This document shows positions 24,160-34,008 of a stretch of 64,000 bases of DNA, piece after piece; within the stretch, counting starts at the first letter, position 1; every line of letters starts with the position of its first letter. The stretch spans positions 3,844,001 through 3,908,000 of the forward strand of contig NZ_CP050453.1 of NCBI RefSeq assembly GCF_014171575.1, read 5' to 3'. Source of the stretch: Microbacterium sp. Se63.02b (GTDB lineage: Bacteria; Actinomycetota; Actinomycetes; Actinomycetales; Microbacteriaceae). Made by a program: the position numbers and the translations under genes. The notes beneath the pieces are model-generated. The model searched no databases. It had not been told where the DNA came from and saw only the letters and a program-made list of their open reading frames with translations.

Positions 24160-24995
24160 CCCGTGGCCGTCAGGGCGGGGCCGCACGTCGATCATCTCCG
24201 CGTATCCCGCCTCATAGGTCGGATACTCGAGCGTGCCGAGCAGCGAGTGAAGCAGCGCCCCGTCGTAGACGAACCCGGTCGGACCGTCGGAGTCGAGCGC
24301 GGGCGGCACGTCCACCCCATCCGCGCGGCGATGAACCGCACCACCTCACCCAGCGGCGCTGGGTCCTCGTCGACCGCGTGCACGAGGCGCGGAGGAGCAT
24401 CCATCCGCAGCAGCACGTCGAGCACACGCACCAGGTCGGTCTCGTGGATCCGGTTCGTACGTCGCGCATGATCCACGGCCGCACCCTCGCGCACCCGCCG
24501 GACGAGGAAGTCGCGGCCAGGGCCGTAGATGCCCGCGGGTCGCACCACGACCGCGTCGAACAGCTCGATCGCGGCACGCTCGCCGTCACGGAGGCCGCGG
24601 GAGCGATCGGTGGTCGGCGCAGGCTCGTCGCGCTCGGTGAGCGGATGCTTCGACCCCGCTCCGTCGAACACCCCGGTGGACGAGACGAACACCGTGCGTG
24701 CGGGGACTCTCGCCAGGGCCGCCGCGAGATGCGTCAGAGCCGTGCGGTAGCCGGTGACCTCACCGCTCGGCGGCAGGGTGATCACCATCGCGTCGACGGT
24801 CGGCAGGGGCGGGATCGGCGGGAGCGACAGATCCGCCCGGATGCCGGACACGCCCTCGGGCAGCGGTCCCTCGCTCCGACGCAGCGCGAACACCTCGCCG
24901 CCCGAGTCGATCAGGCGCGGGGCGAGACGAGCGGCGAGCTTGCCGGAACCGACGAGGAGCGTACGGCGCGGTACGGGAGCGGAGGAGGCGTTCAT
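24157..24995 (-). CDS. NAD(P)-dependent epimerase/dehydratase-like (one frameshift)
   Basis: Extended-SDR protein of about 279 residues. The Rossmann start is LLVGSGKLAARLAPRLIDSG, with TVFVSSTGVFDGAGS, then VVVRPAGIYGPGRDFLVRRV; the tail resembles YeeZ/YbjT-like reductases. The usual YxxxK is not obvious. One base is lost in the run 24315-24318; the C-terminus then reads VDVPPALDSDGPTGFVYDGA to a TAG at 24159. ATG 24995 follows GGGACGG. The function is not known. Confidence 0.72.
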
Positions 24996-25297
24996 CCGTC
25001 CCAATGTCGCACACGAGCAGCGGCACTCGTCCTCGCGCGGGTCGCCGCGATAGGGTCGCGATGAGAAGACGCCCGGCCGGTCATGAGCTGGAAAGGTCAG
25101 TAAACAGCTCATCGGTACGTCATGAATTCGCCGCGACGGCACTCGATGACCCCCGGCCGGGCGTCTCTGCAATCCTAGGAATCCGTCGCTCCGGAGCCGA
25201 GCTCCTGCGCACTTCTTGCACACACGTGCACGCCGCCGTACAACGATTTCGGGCGTCTCTGTGGCTGAATGGGAGGATACGCCGAAGGAGAGTTGCG
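24996..25297. promoter_or_regulatory. 302-bp divergent promoter region of epimerase-like and ALDH genes
   Basis: No gene is seen. It holds ATGAGCTG-N14-CAGCTCAT (25083-25112), an 11-bp direct repeat GGGCGTCTCTG (25159-25169 and 25251-25261), and a promoter with TTGCAC (25216-25221) and TACAAC (25239-25244) 17 bp apart. The spacer begins with the dyad TGCAC-ACAC-GTGCA (25217-25230), a good candidate for the GntR protein encoded downstream. Confidence 0.5.
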
Positions 25298-26754
25298 ATG
25301 AACCCCATCCGATCCGAGTCGATTCTGATCGACGGCGTCTGGCGCGCAGCCTCCGACGGCGGGACGCTCGACGTCGAGAACCCCGCTGACCTCTCCATCG
25401 TGGCGACTGTCCCGGTCGCGACGGCGAAGGACCTCGACGATGCGCTCGCAGCGGCCGAGCGGGCGCGCGAGCCGTGGGCGCGCACTCCGGCGTGGGAACG
25501 CTCCGACCTGCTGAGGGCCGCAGCCGCACTCATCACCGAGCGGACCGAGCACATCGCCGCCCTTCTCACGGCGGAACAGGGAAAGCCATTGCGCGAGTCG
25601 CGCGCCGAGGTCCGCTCCGCCGCGGAGCAGTTCGAGTGGTACGCCGACGAAGCCCGACGCATCTACGGACGCATCGTCGAGGGCACGACCGCCGGCACCC
25701 GCATCGAGGTGCGCAAGGAGCCGATCGGCCCCGTCGCCGCCTTCACCCCCTGGAACTTCCCGGTCATGCTCGCCGCCCGCAAGCTCGCTCCTGCCCTCGC
25801 CGCAGGGTGCCCGATCATCCTCAAGCCGGCCGAGGAAGCCCCGTCCGCGTGCCTGGCGATGGTCCGCGCCATCCAGGACGCGGGGTGCCGGCGGGAGTCG
25901 TCGCCGCTGTCACGGGCGACCCCGCGGCGATCAGCGAGCACCTCATCTCCTCTCCGACGATCCGCAAGGTGTCGCTCACCGGCTCGGTACGTGTCGGGCA
26001 GCACCTCATGGGACTCGCCGCGAGGAACATGGCCGCCATCTCCCTCGAGCTCGGCGGACACGGTCCGGTCATCATCTGCGACGACGTCGACGTCGCCGCA
26101 GTCGCCCGGCTGTGCGCCCTGACGAAGTTCCGCAATGCGGGTCAGGTGTGCATCTCCCCGACGCGGTTCCTCGTGCCGAGCAGCATCCACGACGAGTTCC
26201 TGTCGGTGTTCACCGAAGTCGCCCGCGAGCTCACCCTGGGCGATGGCACCGCGGACGCCGTCGACGTCGGGCCCCTGTGCAGCCGTCGCCGACACGATGA
26301 TTTCGCTGCACTCGTCGACGACGCCGTCGCGCAGGGAGCCGTCGCCACTGCCGGCGCACGCTCTGTCGCGCACGCACTCGGCGGCCACTTCTACGAACCC
26401 ACCGTGCTGCACGACATCCCTGCGGGCGCACGGATCCTCACTGAAGAGCCGTTCGGTCCGGTCGCCCTCGTCATCGAGTACGACGATCTTGACGACGCCG
26501 TCGCCCGCGCGAACTCCACCGACTACGGCCTCGCGGGATACATCTTCACGACATCCCTCGATCGTGCACGCCTGCTCAGCGATCGGGTGCGCGCCGGCAT
26601 GCTCGGGATCAACAGTTTCCTGGTCAGCACAGCCGTGGCGCCGTTCTCCGGTGTCGGCCTGAGCGGGCTCGGCGCCGAGAACGGCACCGAGGGCATCGAG
26701 CATTACCTGCATCCCAAGAGTGTCGTCACCGGGTTCCCGGCGGAGCTGTCGTGA
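25298..26754 (+). CDS. NAD(P)-dependent aldehyde dehydrogenase (one frameshift)
   Basis: Oxidises an aldehyde to its acid; about 485 residues and similar to succinate-semialdehyde and related dehydrogenases. Seen are the cofactor region FTPWNFPVMLAARKLAPALA, the catalytic Glu in LELGGHGPVI, the catalytic Cys in NAGQVCISPTRF and the late motif EEPFGPVALV. One G is lost in 25882-25885, splitting the frame within the region AGVPAGVVAAVTG. GAAGGAGAG precedes ATG 25298. The stop overlaps the GntR start as GTGA, so the regulator is cotranscribed. The substrate could be an aldehyde from the adjacent catabolic cluster, which is inference. Confidence 0.87.
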
Positions 26755-27500
26755 CGGGCCTCCGGAACGGGGCTGGGATGGAGAACGCCCCGCCGCGAAC
26801 GACCGTGCCGAAGGCGAGCAGCATCCTGGCGAACGAGCTGCGCACGTCGATCGTGCGCGGGAAGCTCGAGGCCGGAACCCCCTTCCCCTCGGAAGCCGAG
26901 ATCATCGAGAGCTCGGGTCTCAGCAAGGCCACGGTGCGCGAAGCGCTGCGACTGCTCGAGACCGAGGGGCTCATCGTCTCCCGCCGCGGCCCCGGGGGCG
27001 GACTTCGGGTCGGGCAGCTCGACCTGCAGTCGACCGTGCGCACGATCGCCGTGCACCTCGCCATGAGCGAGGCGACCCTCGGCGACACCTTCGCTTTCCG
27101 CCGCCTGATCGAGCGGGAATGCGCACGTCTCGCCGCAGCGAACGCCACGGACGAACAGCGGGAACGTCTGCGGAAGGCTATCGCCGATGAACCTCATCCC
27201 CTGTCGGAGGTCATCGACTTCCACGACCTGATCGCCGAATGCACCGGCAACGAGTTCTTCCGCGTCGCGCAGAAGATCGTCGTGTCGATCGCGGGCTGGC
27301 ACACGCCAGACGAAGGTCTCGACGATCATGATCTCGTCTTCGCGAAGGCCGCGCACGCCAAGATCGTCCAGCGGATCCTCGACCGCGACGGCGAGGGTGC
27401 GGCACGGGCGATGGATCGGCACCTCGAAGCGTTCGAACGCATCGTCGCGGATCGCGGGAACCTCGGCCGACCGGTGATCAGGGCATCGGCCTGGAGCTGA
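26751..27500 (+). CDS. FadR/GntR family regulator (FCD domain)
   Basis: The winged helix lies at about residues 22-75 (SILANELRTSIVRGKLEAGT, FPSEAEIIESSGLSKATVRE, ALRLLETEGLIVSRRGPGGG) and an FCD effector domain fills the rest, with metal-type ligands in IDFHDLIAECTGN and HAKIVQRILDRD. The GTG 26751 overlaps the aldehyde dehydrogenase stop; an internal ATG at 26778 is an alternative. It probably controls its own operon through the dyad at 25217-25230. Confidence 0.85.
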   Translation: MTGLRNGAGMENAPPRTTVPKASSILANELRTSIVRGKLEAGTPFPSEAEIIESSGLSKATVREALRLLETEGLIVSRRGPGGGLRVGQLDLQSTVRTIAVHLAMSEATLGDTFAFRRLIERECARLAAANATDEQRERLRKAIADEPHPLSEVIDFHDLIAECTGNEFFRVAQKIVVSIAGWHTPDEGLDDHDLVFAKAAHAKIVQRILDRDGEGAARAMDRHLEAFERIVADRGNLGRPVIRASAWS

Positions 27501-27530
27501 GACGCACCGGACGCGTGGGGCTCAGGGCGC

Positions 27531-28550
27531 TCACCAGCGGCGCTGGACCTCTTCCGCCCACCCGAACACGTTCTCGACTCGGTATGCCTTTCCGGAGGAG
27601 GACCGGATCTCGCCGTCCCAGCGTCCGAAGCTCTGGTCCTCCCGGCTCATGAAGAGCAGCTTCCTGGTCAGCGAGTGGCGATGGTGCGCGGGCGTGAAGG
27701 TGAGGTCGACCTGCGGTCCGCGGAACGTCCACGGCTTCATGAAGTCCTCGGTGTCGTACGACCATTCGACGTCGTGGCTGAGCTTCTCGATCACGCCGTC
27801 GACGCGCAGCGCGTTCTCGGTCGACGGAGACCCGTCGGTCCACTTCGCCCCGAGTTGGATGCCGATCTCGTGGCCGTCGGTGACGCCGGCACCGCTCCCC
27901 CAGTTCCAGACGACCTTCGCCGGCCACTTGCCGCGTCCATGGTCGAGCGCCGCCCACGACTCGGTCGCGGCGATCGGTCGTCGCACGCCGTCGACCTCCA
28001 CCCAGCCTTCGGCGTGCAGGCAGTTGTCCTTGCGGGTGTACTGGAATCGGCGCGGGGTCCACGGAACGACCACACCCATCGACTCATGACCGTCCTCCTC
28101 GATGACCTGGATGCGAGCGCTGACCCGCACACCCTGCACCTCGAGGAGCGTGCCCTCCGCGTTCGGGGTGATCGACACGGAGGAGCGGGCGCTGCGTCGA
28201 CTCATCGCCGCATCGCCGCTGGTCTCCGGCAGGTCCACCGTCCGGGGGAACCACACGGCCTCGCCATCGTTCACCTCGACCCCCGTGACGAGGTCGAGCA
28301 CGTAGATCGCGAGTCCTCCCCGGTAGTCGGCGTGCGAGAAGCTGAAGGCGAACACCAGTTCAGGGGTCGATATCGCCCAGTACTCGAAGCGCTTGCGCCG
28401 TCCCCACCACCGCAGGTTGGCACGCAGATGCGGCAGCCGCGACCAGCTCACGGCGGCCGGGTCGAGCCGACCGTTCGGCAGGCACAGATCCACCCGGGGC
28501 CCGGTGTGCTCGCGCTCGGACTTCGGAACATGTCGATCGAACACCGTCAC
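27531..28550 (-). CDS. DUF2804 domain protein
   Basis: Soluble protein of 339 residues with the DUF2804 pattern, seen in RWWGRRKRFEYWAISTPELV, HADYRGGLAIYVLDLVTG, SWAALDHGRGKWP and the C-terminal WDGEIRSSSGKAYRVENVFG. No catalytic function is established for the family. It is the last gene of the minus-strand transport operon, 4 bp after the permease stop, and so may process or bind what is imported. No signal peptide is seen, suggesting a cytoplasmic location. Confidence 0.85.
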   Translation of the reverse strand: MTVFDRHVPKSEREHTGPRVDLCLPNGRLDPAAVSWSRLPHLRANLRWWGRRKRFEYWAISTPELVFAFSFSHADYRGGLAIYVLDLVTGVEVNDGEAVWFPRTVDLPETSGDAAMSRRSARSSVSITPNAEGTLLEVQGVRVSARIQVIEEDGHESMGVVVPWTPRRFQYTRKDNCLHAEGWVEVDGVRRPIAATESWAALDHGRGKWPAKVVWNWGSGAGVTDGHEIGIQLGAKWTDGSPSTENALRVDGVIEKLSHDVEWSYDTEDFMKPWTFRGPQVDLTFTPAHHRHSLTRKLLFMSREDQSFGRWDGEIRSSSGKAYRVENVFGWAEEVQRRW

Positions 28551-28554
28551 GATG

Positions 28555-29463
28555 TCAGCCCTTCGTCGCGCCGTCGGCCAGGCCCTTGATCAGATACTTC
28601 TGCAGCAGCAGGGTGAAGATCACCACAGGGATCACGGTCACGGTGCCTGCCGCGGTGAGCAGCCCCCACATCCCCCCGCTCTCCGTGTCGACGGCCATGC
28701 CCTGAATGGCCACCGGGATCGTCGAGGCGTTGCGGTTGGTGAGCACGAGCGCGAAGAGCAGTTCCTCGTAGGCCATCATCACGCTGAAGATCAGCGAGGA
28801 CACCAGGGCAGGGGTGAGGATCGGAAGGATGATGCGGAAGTAGGCCCCCAGCCGCGACGTGCCGTCGATCATGGCCGACTCCTCGAGCTCCTTCGGGATG
28901 GCGAGGAAGAACGACCGCATCAGCCACATGACGTACGGGATGAGGAAGGTCGAGTAGGCCAGGATGAGGGTGAGGTGCTGGTCCGTCATCCCCAGATTGC
29001 GCGCCACGAGGAACAGCGGAACCGCGAGCGCGATCGGCGGCACGCCTCGGGTGGCGAGGATCAGTGCGCCGATCATCCCCCCGCCGGCGATCTTCATCCG
29101 CGCGATGCCGTATCCCGCCATGGATCCGACGAAGACGGCGAGCAGGCCAGCGCCGAGCGACACGATCACCGTGTTCAGCATCCGCCGAGGGATGTCGTAG
29201 TTCGAGAGGTTTATGTAGTTGTCGAGCGTGGGTTCTGTGAACAGCGTCGGCGGCGTGGTGAAGATGTCGCGCGGGAGTTTGAACGATGTCAGGATCATCC
29301 AGATCACCGGCAGCAGGAACAGCACGCAGATCACGATGCCCGCGGTGATGCGGACCCGATGGCCGAGCCGGCGCCGCGACCGACGGGCCCGCTCGGGTCG
29401 GATCGCACCGATGGCGGTCGCGGTGTCTGCTGTGTCCGCGGGGGCGATGGTCGACGAGTTCAA
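28555..29463 (-). CDS. carbohydrate ABC transporter permease, MalG type
   Basis: CUT1 permease of 302 residues with a 30-residue cytoplasmic lead and six membrane segments. The EAA loop is EESAMIDGTSRLGAYFRIIL, about residues 210-229. It overlaps the preceding permease start region by 4 bp and is followed by DUF2804. There is again no ATPase gene, implying a shared one. Confidence 0.88.
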   Translation of the reverse strand: MNSSTIAPADTADTATAIGAIRPERARRSRRRLGHRVRITAGIVICVLFLLPVIWMILTSFKLPRDIFTTPPTLFTEPTLDNYINLSNYDIPRRMLNTVIVSLGAGLLAVFVGSMAGYGIARMKIAGGGMIGALILATRGVPPIALAVPLFLVARNLGMTDQHLTLILAYSTFLIPYVMWLMRSFFLAIPKELEESAMIDGTSRLGAYFRIILPILTPALVSSLIFSVMMAYEELLFALVLTNRNASTIPVAIQGMAVDTESGGMWGLLTAAGTVTVIPVVIFTLLLQKYLIKGLADGATKG

Positions 29464-30365
29464 AACTTCTCCTCCAGCTTGCGGGTTCCACGCAGGAACA
29501 CGAACATCAGGATCATGGTGATGACGAGGACGATCACGGCCATCGCGGCGGACTCACCGAAGTGCAGCGAGCGGAAGGCCTGCTCGTAGATGTACAGGTT
29601 CACCACGTTGGTCGCCTGACCCGGTCCGCCGCGGGTCGCCACGAGGGCGATGTCGAACATCTTCATCGCCCCGAGCCACCGGACGACGAATGTCGCGGCG
29701 ATGATCGGCGCCAGCAGCGGCAGCGAGACGTGCCACAGCTTGTGCCACCAGTTCGCACCGTCGACGGAAGCCGCCTCGAGCACGTCGCCGGGGAGCGTGA
29801 GCAACGCGGCCGACGCCACCAGGATGATGAACGGGGTCCAGCGCCACGTGTCGATGATGATCACCGTCGCCATCGCCATGGTCGGGTCGCCCAGCCAGTC
29901 GACCGCGGGAAGGCCGAACAGCCCGCCCACCCAGTTGAAGACACCCCAGAGCGGATCGAGGAGCATCTTCCACACGCCACCCGCCACCACCGGGGCGACG
30001 GCGAGGGGCACGAGGAAGAGGGCGCGGATGAGGCCGCGCCCTCTCCACTCGGCGTTGACGAGGAAGGCGATGCCGAATCCCAACACCATCTGGATGGGGA
30101 GGGCGAACACGAGGTAGATGCCCGTCACCACCAGTGAGTTGTGGAACTTCTCGTCGGTGAACGCCTCGACGTAGTGCTCCCACCCCACCCACTCCTTCGG
30201 AGTGAAGGTGGCGAGATCCAGCTCCGTGAAGCTGATCTGCAAGGTGTACAGGATGGGGTAACCGAGCAGAGCCGCCATCAGGACCACGGCGGGGAGGATG
30301 AAGGTCCACCTGTTCGCCAGATCGATGAGACCGTACTTGGTCATGCGTCGTCGGGGAGTTCTCAT
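29460..30365 (-). CDS. sugar ABC transporter permease, MalF type
   Basis: CUT1 permease of about 301 residues; first membrane segment FILPAVVLMAALLGYPILYT, EAA loop EAASVDGANWWHKLWHVSLP, about residues 201-220, then a last segment MAVIVLVITMILMFVFL. ATG 30365 is used; a GTG one codon upstream is equally possible. It lies 18 bp after the binding-protein stop and overlaps the next permease by 4 bp. Confidence 0.88.
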   Translation of the reverse strand: MRTPRRRMTKYGLIDLANRWTFILPAVVLMAALLGYPILYTLQISFTELDLATFTPKEWVGWEHYVEAFTDEKFHNSLVVTGIYLVFALPIQMVLGFGIAFLVNAEWRGRGLIRALFLVPLAVAPVVAGGVWKMLLDPLWGVFNWVGGLFGLPAVDWLGDPTMAMATVIIIDTWRWTPFIILVASAALLTLPGDVLEAASVDGANWWHKLWHVSLPLLAPIIAATFVVRWLGAMKMFDIALVATRGGPGQATNVVNLYIYEQAFRSLHFGESAAMAVIVLVITMILMFVFLRGTRKLEEKF

Positions 30366-30383
30366 CACCAGTCGTCTTCCGTC

Positions 30384-31760
30384 TTACTCGAGGAGGTCGT
30401 CGATGCCGTCATTCATCCGCTTCACGGCATCTTCCGCCGTGATGTTGCCGGGGATGAACTCACCTGTCTCCGTGGCCAGCACCTGCTGCACGGCGTCGGA
30501 CTCGACGATGTGCGGCCGCCACATCTGCCCGGCCTCGATAGCGGGCCATGCGACCTCGAGCGCCTCGTACACCGGCGACAACCATTCCTGCTCCGGCGTC
30601 GTCTCGAGCGTGCTGGCGCGTGCCGGGAAGACACCGAGCGTGTTGGTCTGCCACTGCTCGCCCTTCTTCGAGGTCAGCCACTGCACGAACGTCCAGGCCG
30701 CCTCGGGAACGTCGGTCTTCGAATTCACGCCCATCGACCACACGCCACGGTGCGCACCGGGGCCCTCGCTCCCTGCCGGCAGAGTCTGGATTCCGACCTG
30801 GTCGGGAGTCAGCGTGGTCGTGGCCGGGTCGACCGCCGAACCGCGGTAGACCGAACCCCAGGTGAAGAGCGTCGCGAGGCGCCCCTGCCGGAACGCTTCG
30901 AGCGGTTCGTTGAACTGCCAGCTGACGGCCCCTGGGGGCGCGACGTCGAGCAGCTTCTGGTGGATCTCGAGCGCCTCGACGGCGTCGTCTCCGAGGTCGC
31001 CCGCGGTGTTGTCGTCGTTGAGGATCTGGCCCCCGTCGGAGTTCATGATCGTCTGCCAGATGGTGGGGGTCAGCCCGTCACGGACGAAGTAGGTGCCGAC
31101 CGCCCAGGCGTCGTCCTTGCCGTCGCCGTCGAGGTCCTGCACGAGGTCGGGCGCCTGCTCCAGGTACTCGTCCCAGGTCAGGTCCGGTGTCGGAAGGGGC
31201 ACACCGGCCGACTCGTAGAGAGACTTGTTGACCAGCATCATGAGGATGTTCGACCGGGCGGGCACGGCGTACTGCGTGCCGTCGAACTCTCCGGCGGCGA
31301 GGGCGGCCGGGTAGAAGTCGTCCCAGTCGTAGTCATCGGCCGTCCACTGCTCGAGCACGTCGCCCCGCAGGTCCATGAGCCCGCCGGTCGAGGCGAGCTG
31401 CGGAGTCCAGTTGTCGTCGGCCATGACGATGTCGTACGTCGCGTCCGTGTTCGTGAGTTCGAGCATCGTCTTCGCGAGCTGGTCGTTGTACGGGACCCCG
31501 TCGATCGTGATGTCGATGTTCGGGTAGTCCTTCGCGAACTCCGGGATCAGCTGCTCCTGCCATTGGCTGGCGTAGGCGTCGTTGACGAGGATCTTGAGAT
31601 CGATCTTCTCGTCAGCGGTGCCGAGCCCGCCGCCGTCCGTGCTCGGAGTCTCCGCACCGCCACCGCCGGCGCAGCCGGCGAGGAGGACGGTGGTGAGGGC
31701 GATCGCCCCGCCGGCGAGGGTGATCGACCGGCGCGAACGCATCCTGCGTCGTTGCATCAT
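30384..31760 (-). CDS. extracellular solute-binding lipoprotein (CUT1)
   Basis: Receptor of 458 residues. The basic N-terminus (MMQRRRMRSRRS) leads into a signal peptide with lipobox LLAGC (Cys about 30). Body motifs include NIDITIDGVPYNDQLAKTML and YAVPARSNILMMLVNKSLYE, typical of family-1 binding proteins. A hairpin at 31779-31803 lies between the SorC stop and this start, as often seen before highly expressed binding-protein genes. The ligand is unknown; the SorC regulator upstream points to a sugar or sugar acid. Confidence 0.88.
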   Translation of the reverse strand: MMQRRRMRSRRSITLAGGAIALTTVLLAGCAGGGGAETPSTDGGGLGTADEKIDLKILVNDAYASQWQEQLIPEFAKDYPNIDITIDGVPYNDQLAKTMLELTNTDATYDIVMADDNWTPQLASTGGLMDLRGDVLEQWTADDYDWDDFYPAALAAGEFDGTQYAVPARSNILMMLVNKSLYESAGVPLPTPDLTWDEYLEQAPDLVQDLDGDGKDDAWAVGTYFVRDGLTPTIWQTIMNSDGGQILNDDNTAGDLGDDAVEALEIHQKLLDVAPPGAVSWQFNEPLEAFRQGRLATLFTWGSVYRGSAVDPATTTLTPDQVGIQTLPAGSEGPGAHRGVWSMGVNSKTDVPEAAWTFVQWLTSKKGEQWQTNTLGVFPARASTLETTPEQEWLSPVYEALEVAWPAIEAGQMWRPHIVESDAVQQVLATETGEFIPGNITAEDAVKRMNDGIDDLLE

Positions 31761-31778
31761 TGCATTCTCTTTCTCTCG

Positions 31779-31803
31779 GGTGCCGCCTTCGGGAGGCGGT
31801 ACC
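31779..31803 (-). terminator. intercistronic hairpin before the binding-protein gene
   Basis: GGTGCCGCC and GGCGGTACC form a stem with one mismatch and a 7-nt loop. Its position after the SorC gene fits partial termination or a message-stabilising element. Confidence 0.45.
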
Positions 31804-31855
31804 TGTGGGTGTGGTCACAGGGCTTGGTCATGCTCGCGGCGAGCGATTCGAAAGG

Positions 31856-32827
31856 TCAAGCGCCCTGCACATACGTGCTGGCGATCCCTCTGGCGGTGTG
31901 TTCGTCGATGATGAGGTCGGTCACGAGTCCGGCGGCGAGAGCTCCCCGCAGGGCAGGGATCCGGCCGGGATCGCTCACGATGCAGACACGACGCGGCGCG
32001 CGTCTGAGGGTGTCGAGGTCGGGGCCGCTGGAGCGCTCGTTGAGCCGGATGCCCGCGTGCGTGCCGTCGCCGCGCAGGAAGACGGTGGCCACGTCGCCCA
32101 CGACGTCGGCGGCCGCGAGTTCTTCGTGATCGGAGGGGCTGAGGTATCCGTTGCGGTACACGTGACCCGGGATCTCCGAATGCGGGTCGCCCACCCCGAA
32201 GACGGCGACGTCGATGCGCTGCTGCAGCGCCAGGATCCGGGCGATGCTGCGCTCGCGCCAGAGCACCGTCTTCGTCTGCGGATCGTCGAAGAACGCGGGC
32301 ACCGGGAGCGGCTCGACGTGCGCGTTGTACGCCTCGGCGAAACGCTCCAGGATGTCGCCCACGTATCCGAGCCCGAAGTTCTCGCCGTAGGCGGCGCCGT
32401 TCAGCTGCACCACGGTGACGTCGGTCAGCGGCCGGCCGACGAGGTGTCGGCTCACTCCGGCCATGGTGTTGCCCCACGCGACGCCGATCACGGTCGAGGA
32501 CTCGATCATCGCCGAGAGGATGCGCCCCGCATGGCGCGCGACCTGCGTGCCGCGCTCTCGCGCGCTCATCCCCGTGGATGCGGGGATGATGTACGCCGTC
32601 ACCCCGTCGCGCATGCGGATCTCGTGCTGCAACCGGGAGATGCCGTCGATGGGCTGCTTGATGCGGATGTCGACGAGCCCGGTGTCGCGGGCGTATGACA
32701 GTAGACGCGAGACCGACGACCGGCTCATGTTCAGGGAGTCGGCGATCGCCTTCATCTTCAGGTCACGCAGGTAGTAGAGCTGGGCGGCACGCAGGGCGAG
32801 CTTGGTTCGATCCGCGATGTCTGTCAT
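31856..32827 (-). CDS. SorC/DeoR-type sugar-binding transcriptional regulator
   Basis: Regulator of 323 residues. The N-terminal helix-turn-helix is LYYLRDLKMKAIADSLNMSR and SSVSRLLSYARDTGLVDIRI, followed by the SorC sugar-binding domain (VIGVAWGNTMAGVSRHL, DVTVVQLNGAA, DVAVFGVGDPHSEIPG, SDPGRIPALRGAL). The family binds phosphorylated sugars as inducers. It stands between the acyl-CoA dehydrogenase (9 bp away) and the transporter genes on the same strand, linking the two gene groups into one probable transcription unit. Confidence 0.88.
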   Translation of the reverse strand: MTDIADRTKLALRAAQLYYLRDLKMKAIADSLNMSRSSVSRLLSYARDTGLVDIRIKQPIDGISRLQHEIRMRDGVTAYIIPASTGMSARERGTQVARHAGRILSAMIESSTVIGVAWGNTMAGVSRHLVGRPLTDVTVVQLNGAAYGENFGLGYVGDILERFAEAYNAHVEPLPVPAFFDDPQTKTVLWRERSIARILALQQRIDVAVFGVGDPHSEIPGHVYRNGYLSPSDHEELAAADVVGDVATVFLRGDGTHAGIRLNERSSGPDLDTLRRAPRRVCIVSDPGRIPALRGALAAGLVTDLIIDEHTARGIASTYVQGA

Positions 32828-32835
32828 GTCGACTC

Positions 32836-34008
32836 CTAGAAGGCGGCGACGCCGGTGAGCGCCCGCCCGATCGAAAGAGCATGGATGTCGTCCGTGCCCT
32901 CGTAGGTCCGCACGGCTTCGAGGTTCGCCATGTGCCGCATCACCGGGTACTCGGCCGTGACGCCGTCTCCCCCGAGCAGTTCGCGTGCCGACCGGGCGAC
33001 CGCGATCGCCGCCCGGACGTTGCCGAGCTTCGCGATGCTCACCTGCGCAGGCTGCATGCGTCCGGCCGCCTTCCGCTCGGCGAGGTGGATCGCGGTGAGC
33101 ATTCCGCCCTGGTAGGCGAGCATCATCTCGGCCAAGCGCGCCTGCACGAGCTGCTTCCCGGCGAGCTCCGTGCCGAAGGACTGTCGGCGACCGGCGTACT
33201 CCACGCTCAGAGCGAGGCATTCCCTGGCGACACCCATGACTCCCCAGGCGATGCCGAAACGCGCTTCGTTCAAGCAGGTGAGCGGAGACCGGAGCCCCTG
33301 TGAGCGCTCCAGGACCGCGTCGGAGGGGACCCGCACGGCGTCGAGACTGACATCGCACTGGATCGAGGCGCGCATCGCGTGCTTGAGGAGGATCGGCGTG
33401 GCCGTGAAGCCCACGGCGTCCGTCGGGACGACGAAGCCGCGGATGCCCTCGGCGGTCTTCGCCCAGACGATCGCGATGTCCGCCACCGAGGCCAGACCGA
33501 TCCAGCGCTTCACGCCGGAGATCACCCAGTCGGCGCCGTCACGCACGGCCACGGTCGTCATGGCGCCGGGATCGCTGCCGCCCTGCGGCTCGGTCAGCGC
33601 GAAGCAGCCGAGCAGGCGGCCGGCGGCCATCTCCGGCAGCAGGGTCTCGCGCTGCCTCTCGGAGCCGAACCGATCGATCGCCGTCATCGCCAGCGACCCC
33701 TGCACTGAGACGAGCGTGCGCCATCCGCTGTCGGCCGCTTCGATCGCGGCGCAGGCGAGACCATAGGCGGTCGGACTCGCGCCCGCGCACCCCGGCGCAT
33801 CGAGGTGCATGCCCAGCAGGCCGGCGTCCGCGAAGGCCGGGATGATCTCCGACCGGAATCGCGCCTCCTCGAAGTCGGCGTCGATCGTCGGGCGGACGAC
33901 CTCGGCCGCGACGGCCGCCGCGCGCTCGCCCCACGCCCTGTCCTCGGAACTGATCCTCCCCTCGAGATCCAGCAGCGCGTCGACGGTGTCGTATGCGGAC
34001 GTGTTCAT
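32836..34008 (-). CDS. acyl-CoA dehydrogenase, glutaryl-CoA dehydrogenase-like
   Basis: FAD enzyme of 390 residues that introduces a 2,3 double bond into an acyl-CoA. Flavin motifs are ALTEPQGGSDPGAM and KRWIGLASVADIAIVWAK; the catalytic Glu is in RTYEGTDDIHALSIGR near the end, the position used by glutaryl-CoA dehydrogenases. It overlaps the CaiB gene as ATGA. The presence of a second, divergent acyl-CoA dehydrogenase at 35759 suggests either two substrates or a heteromer. Confidence 0.88.
   Translation of the reverse strand: MNTSAYDTVDALLDLEGRISSEDRAWGERAAAVAAEVVRPTIDADFEEARFRSEIIPAFADAGLLGMHLDAPGCAGASPTAYGLACAAIEAADSGWRTLVSVQGSLAMTAIDRFGSERQRETLLPEMAAGRLLGCFALTEPQGGSDPGAMTTVAVRDGADWVISGVKRWIGLASVADIAIVWAKTAEGIRGFVVPTDAVGFTATPILLKHAMRASIQCDVSLDAVRVPSDAVLERSQGLRSPLTCLNEARFGIAWGVMGVARECLALSVEYAGRRQSFGTELAGKQLVQARLAEMMLAYQGGMLTAIHLAERKAAGRMQPAQVSIAKLGNVRAAIAVARSARELLGGDGVTAEYPVMRHMANLEAVRTYEGTDDIHALSIGRALTGVAAF

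Noticed and set aside
24192..25529. Long open frame extending the epimerase-like gene upstream to 25529
   Set aside because: The upstream part crosses the divergent ALDH promoter and first codons and is Arg/Ser-rich; the Rossmann start follows ATG 24995 directly.
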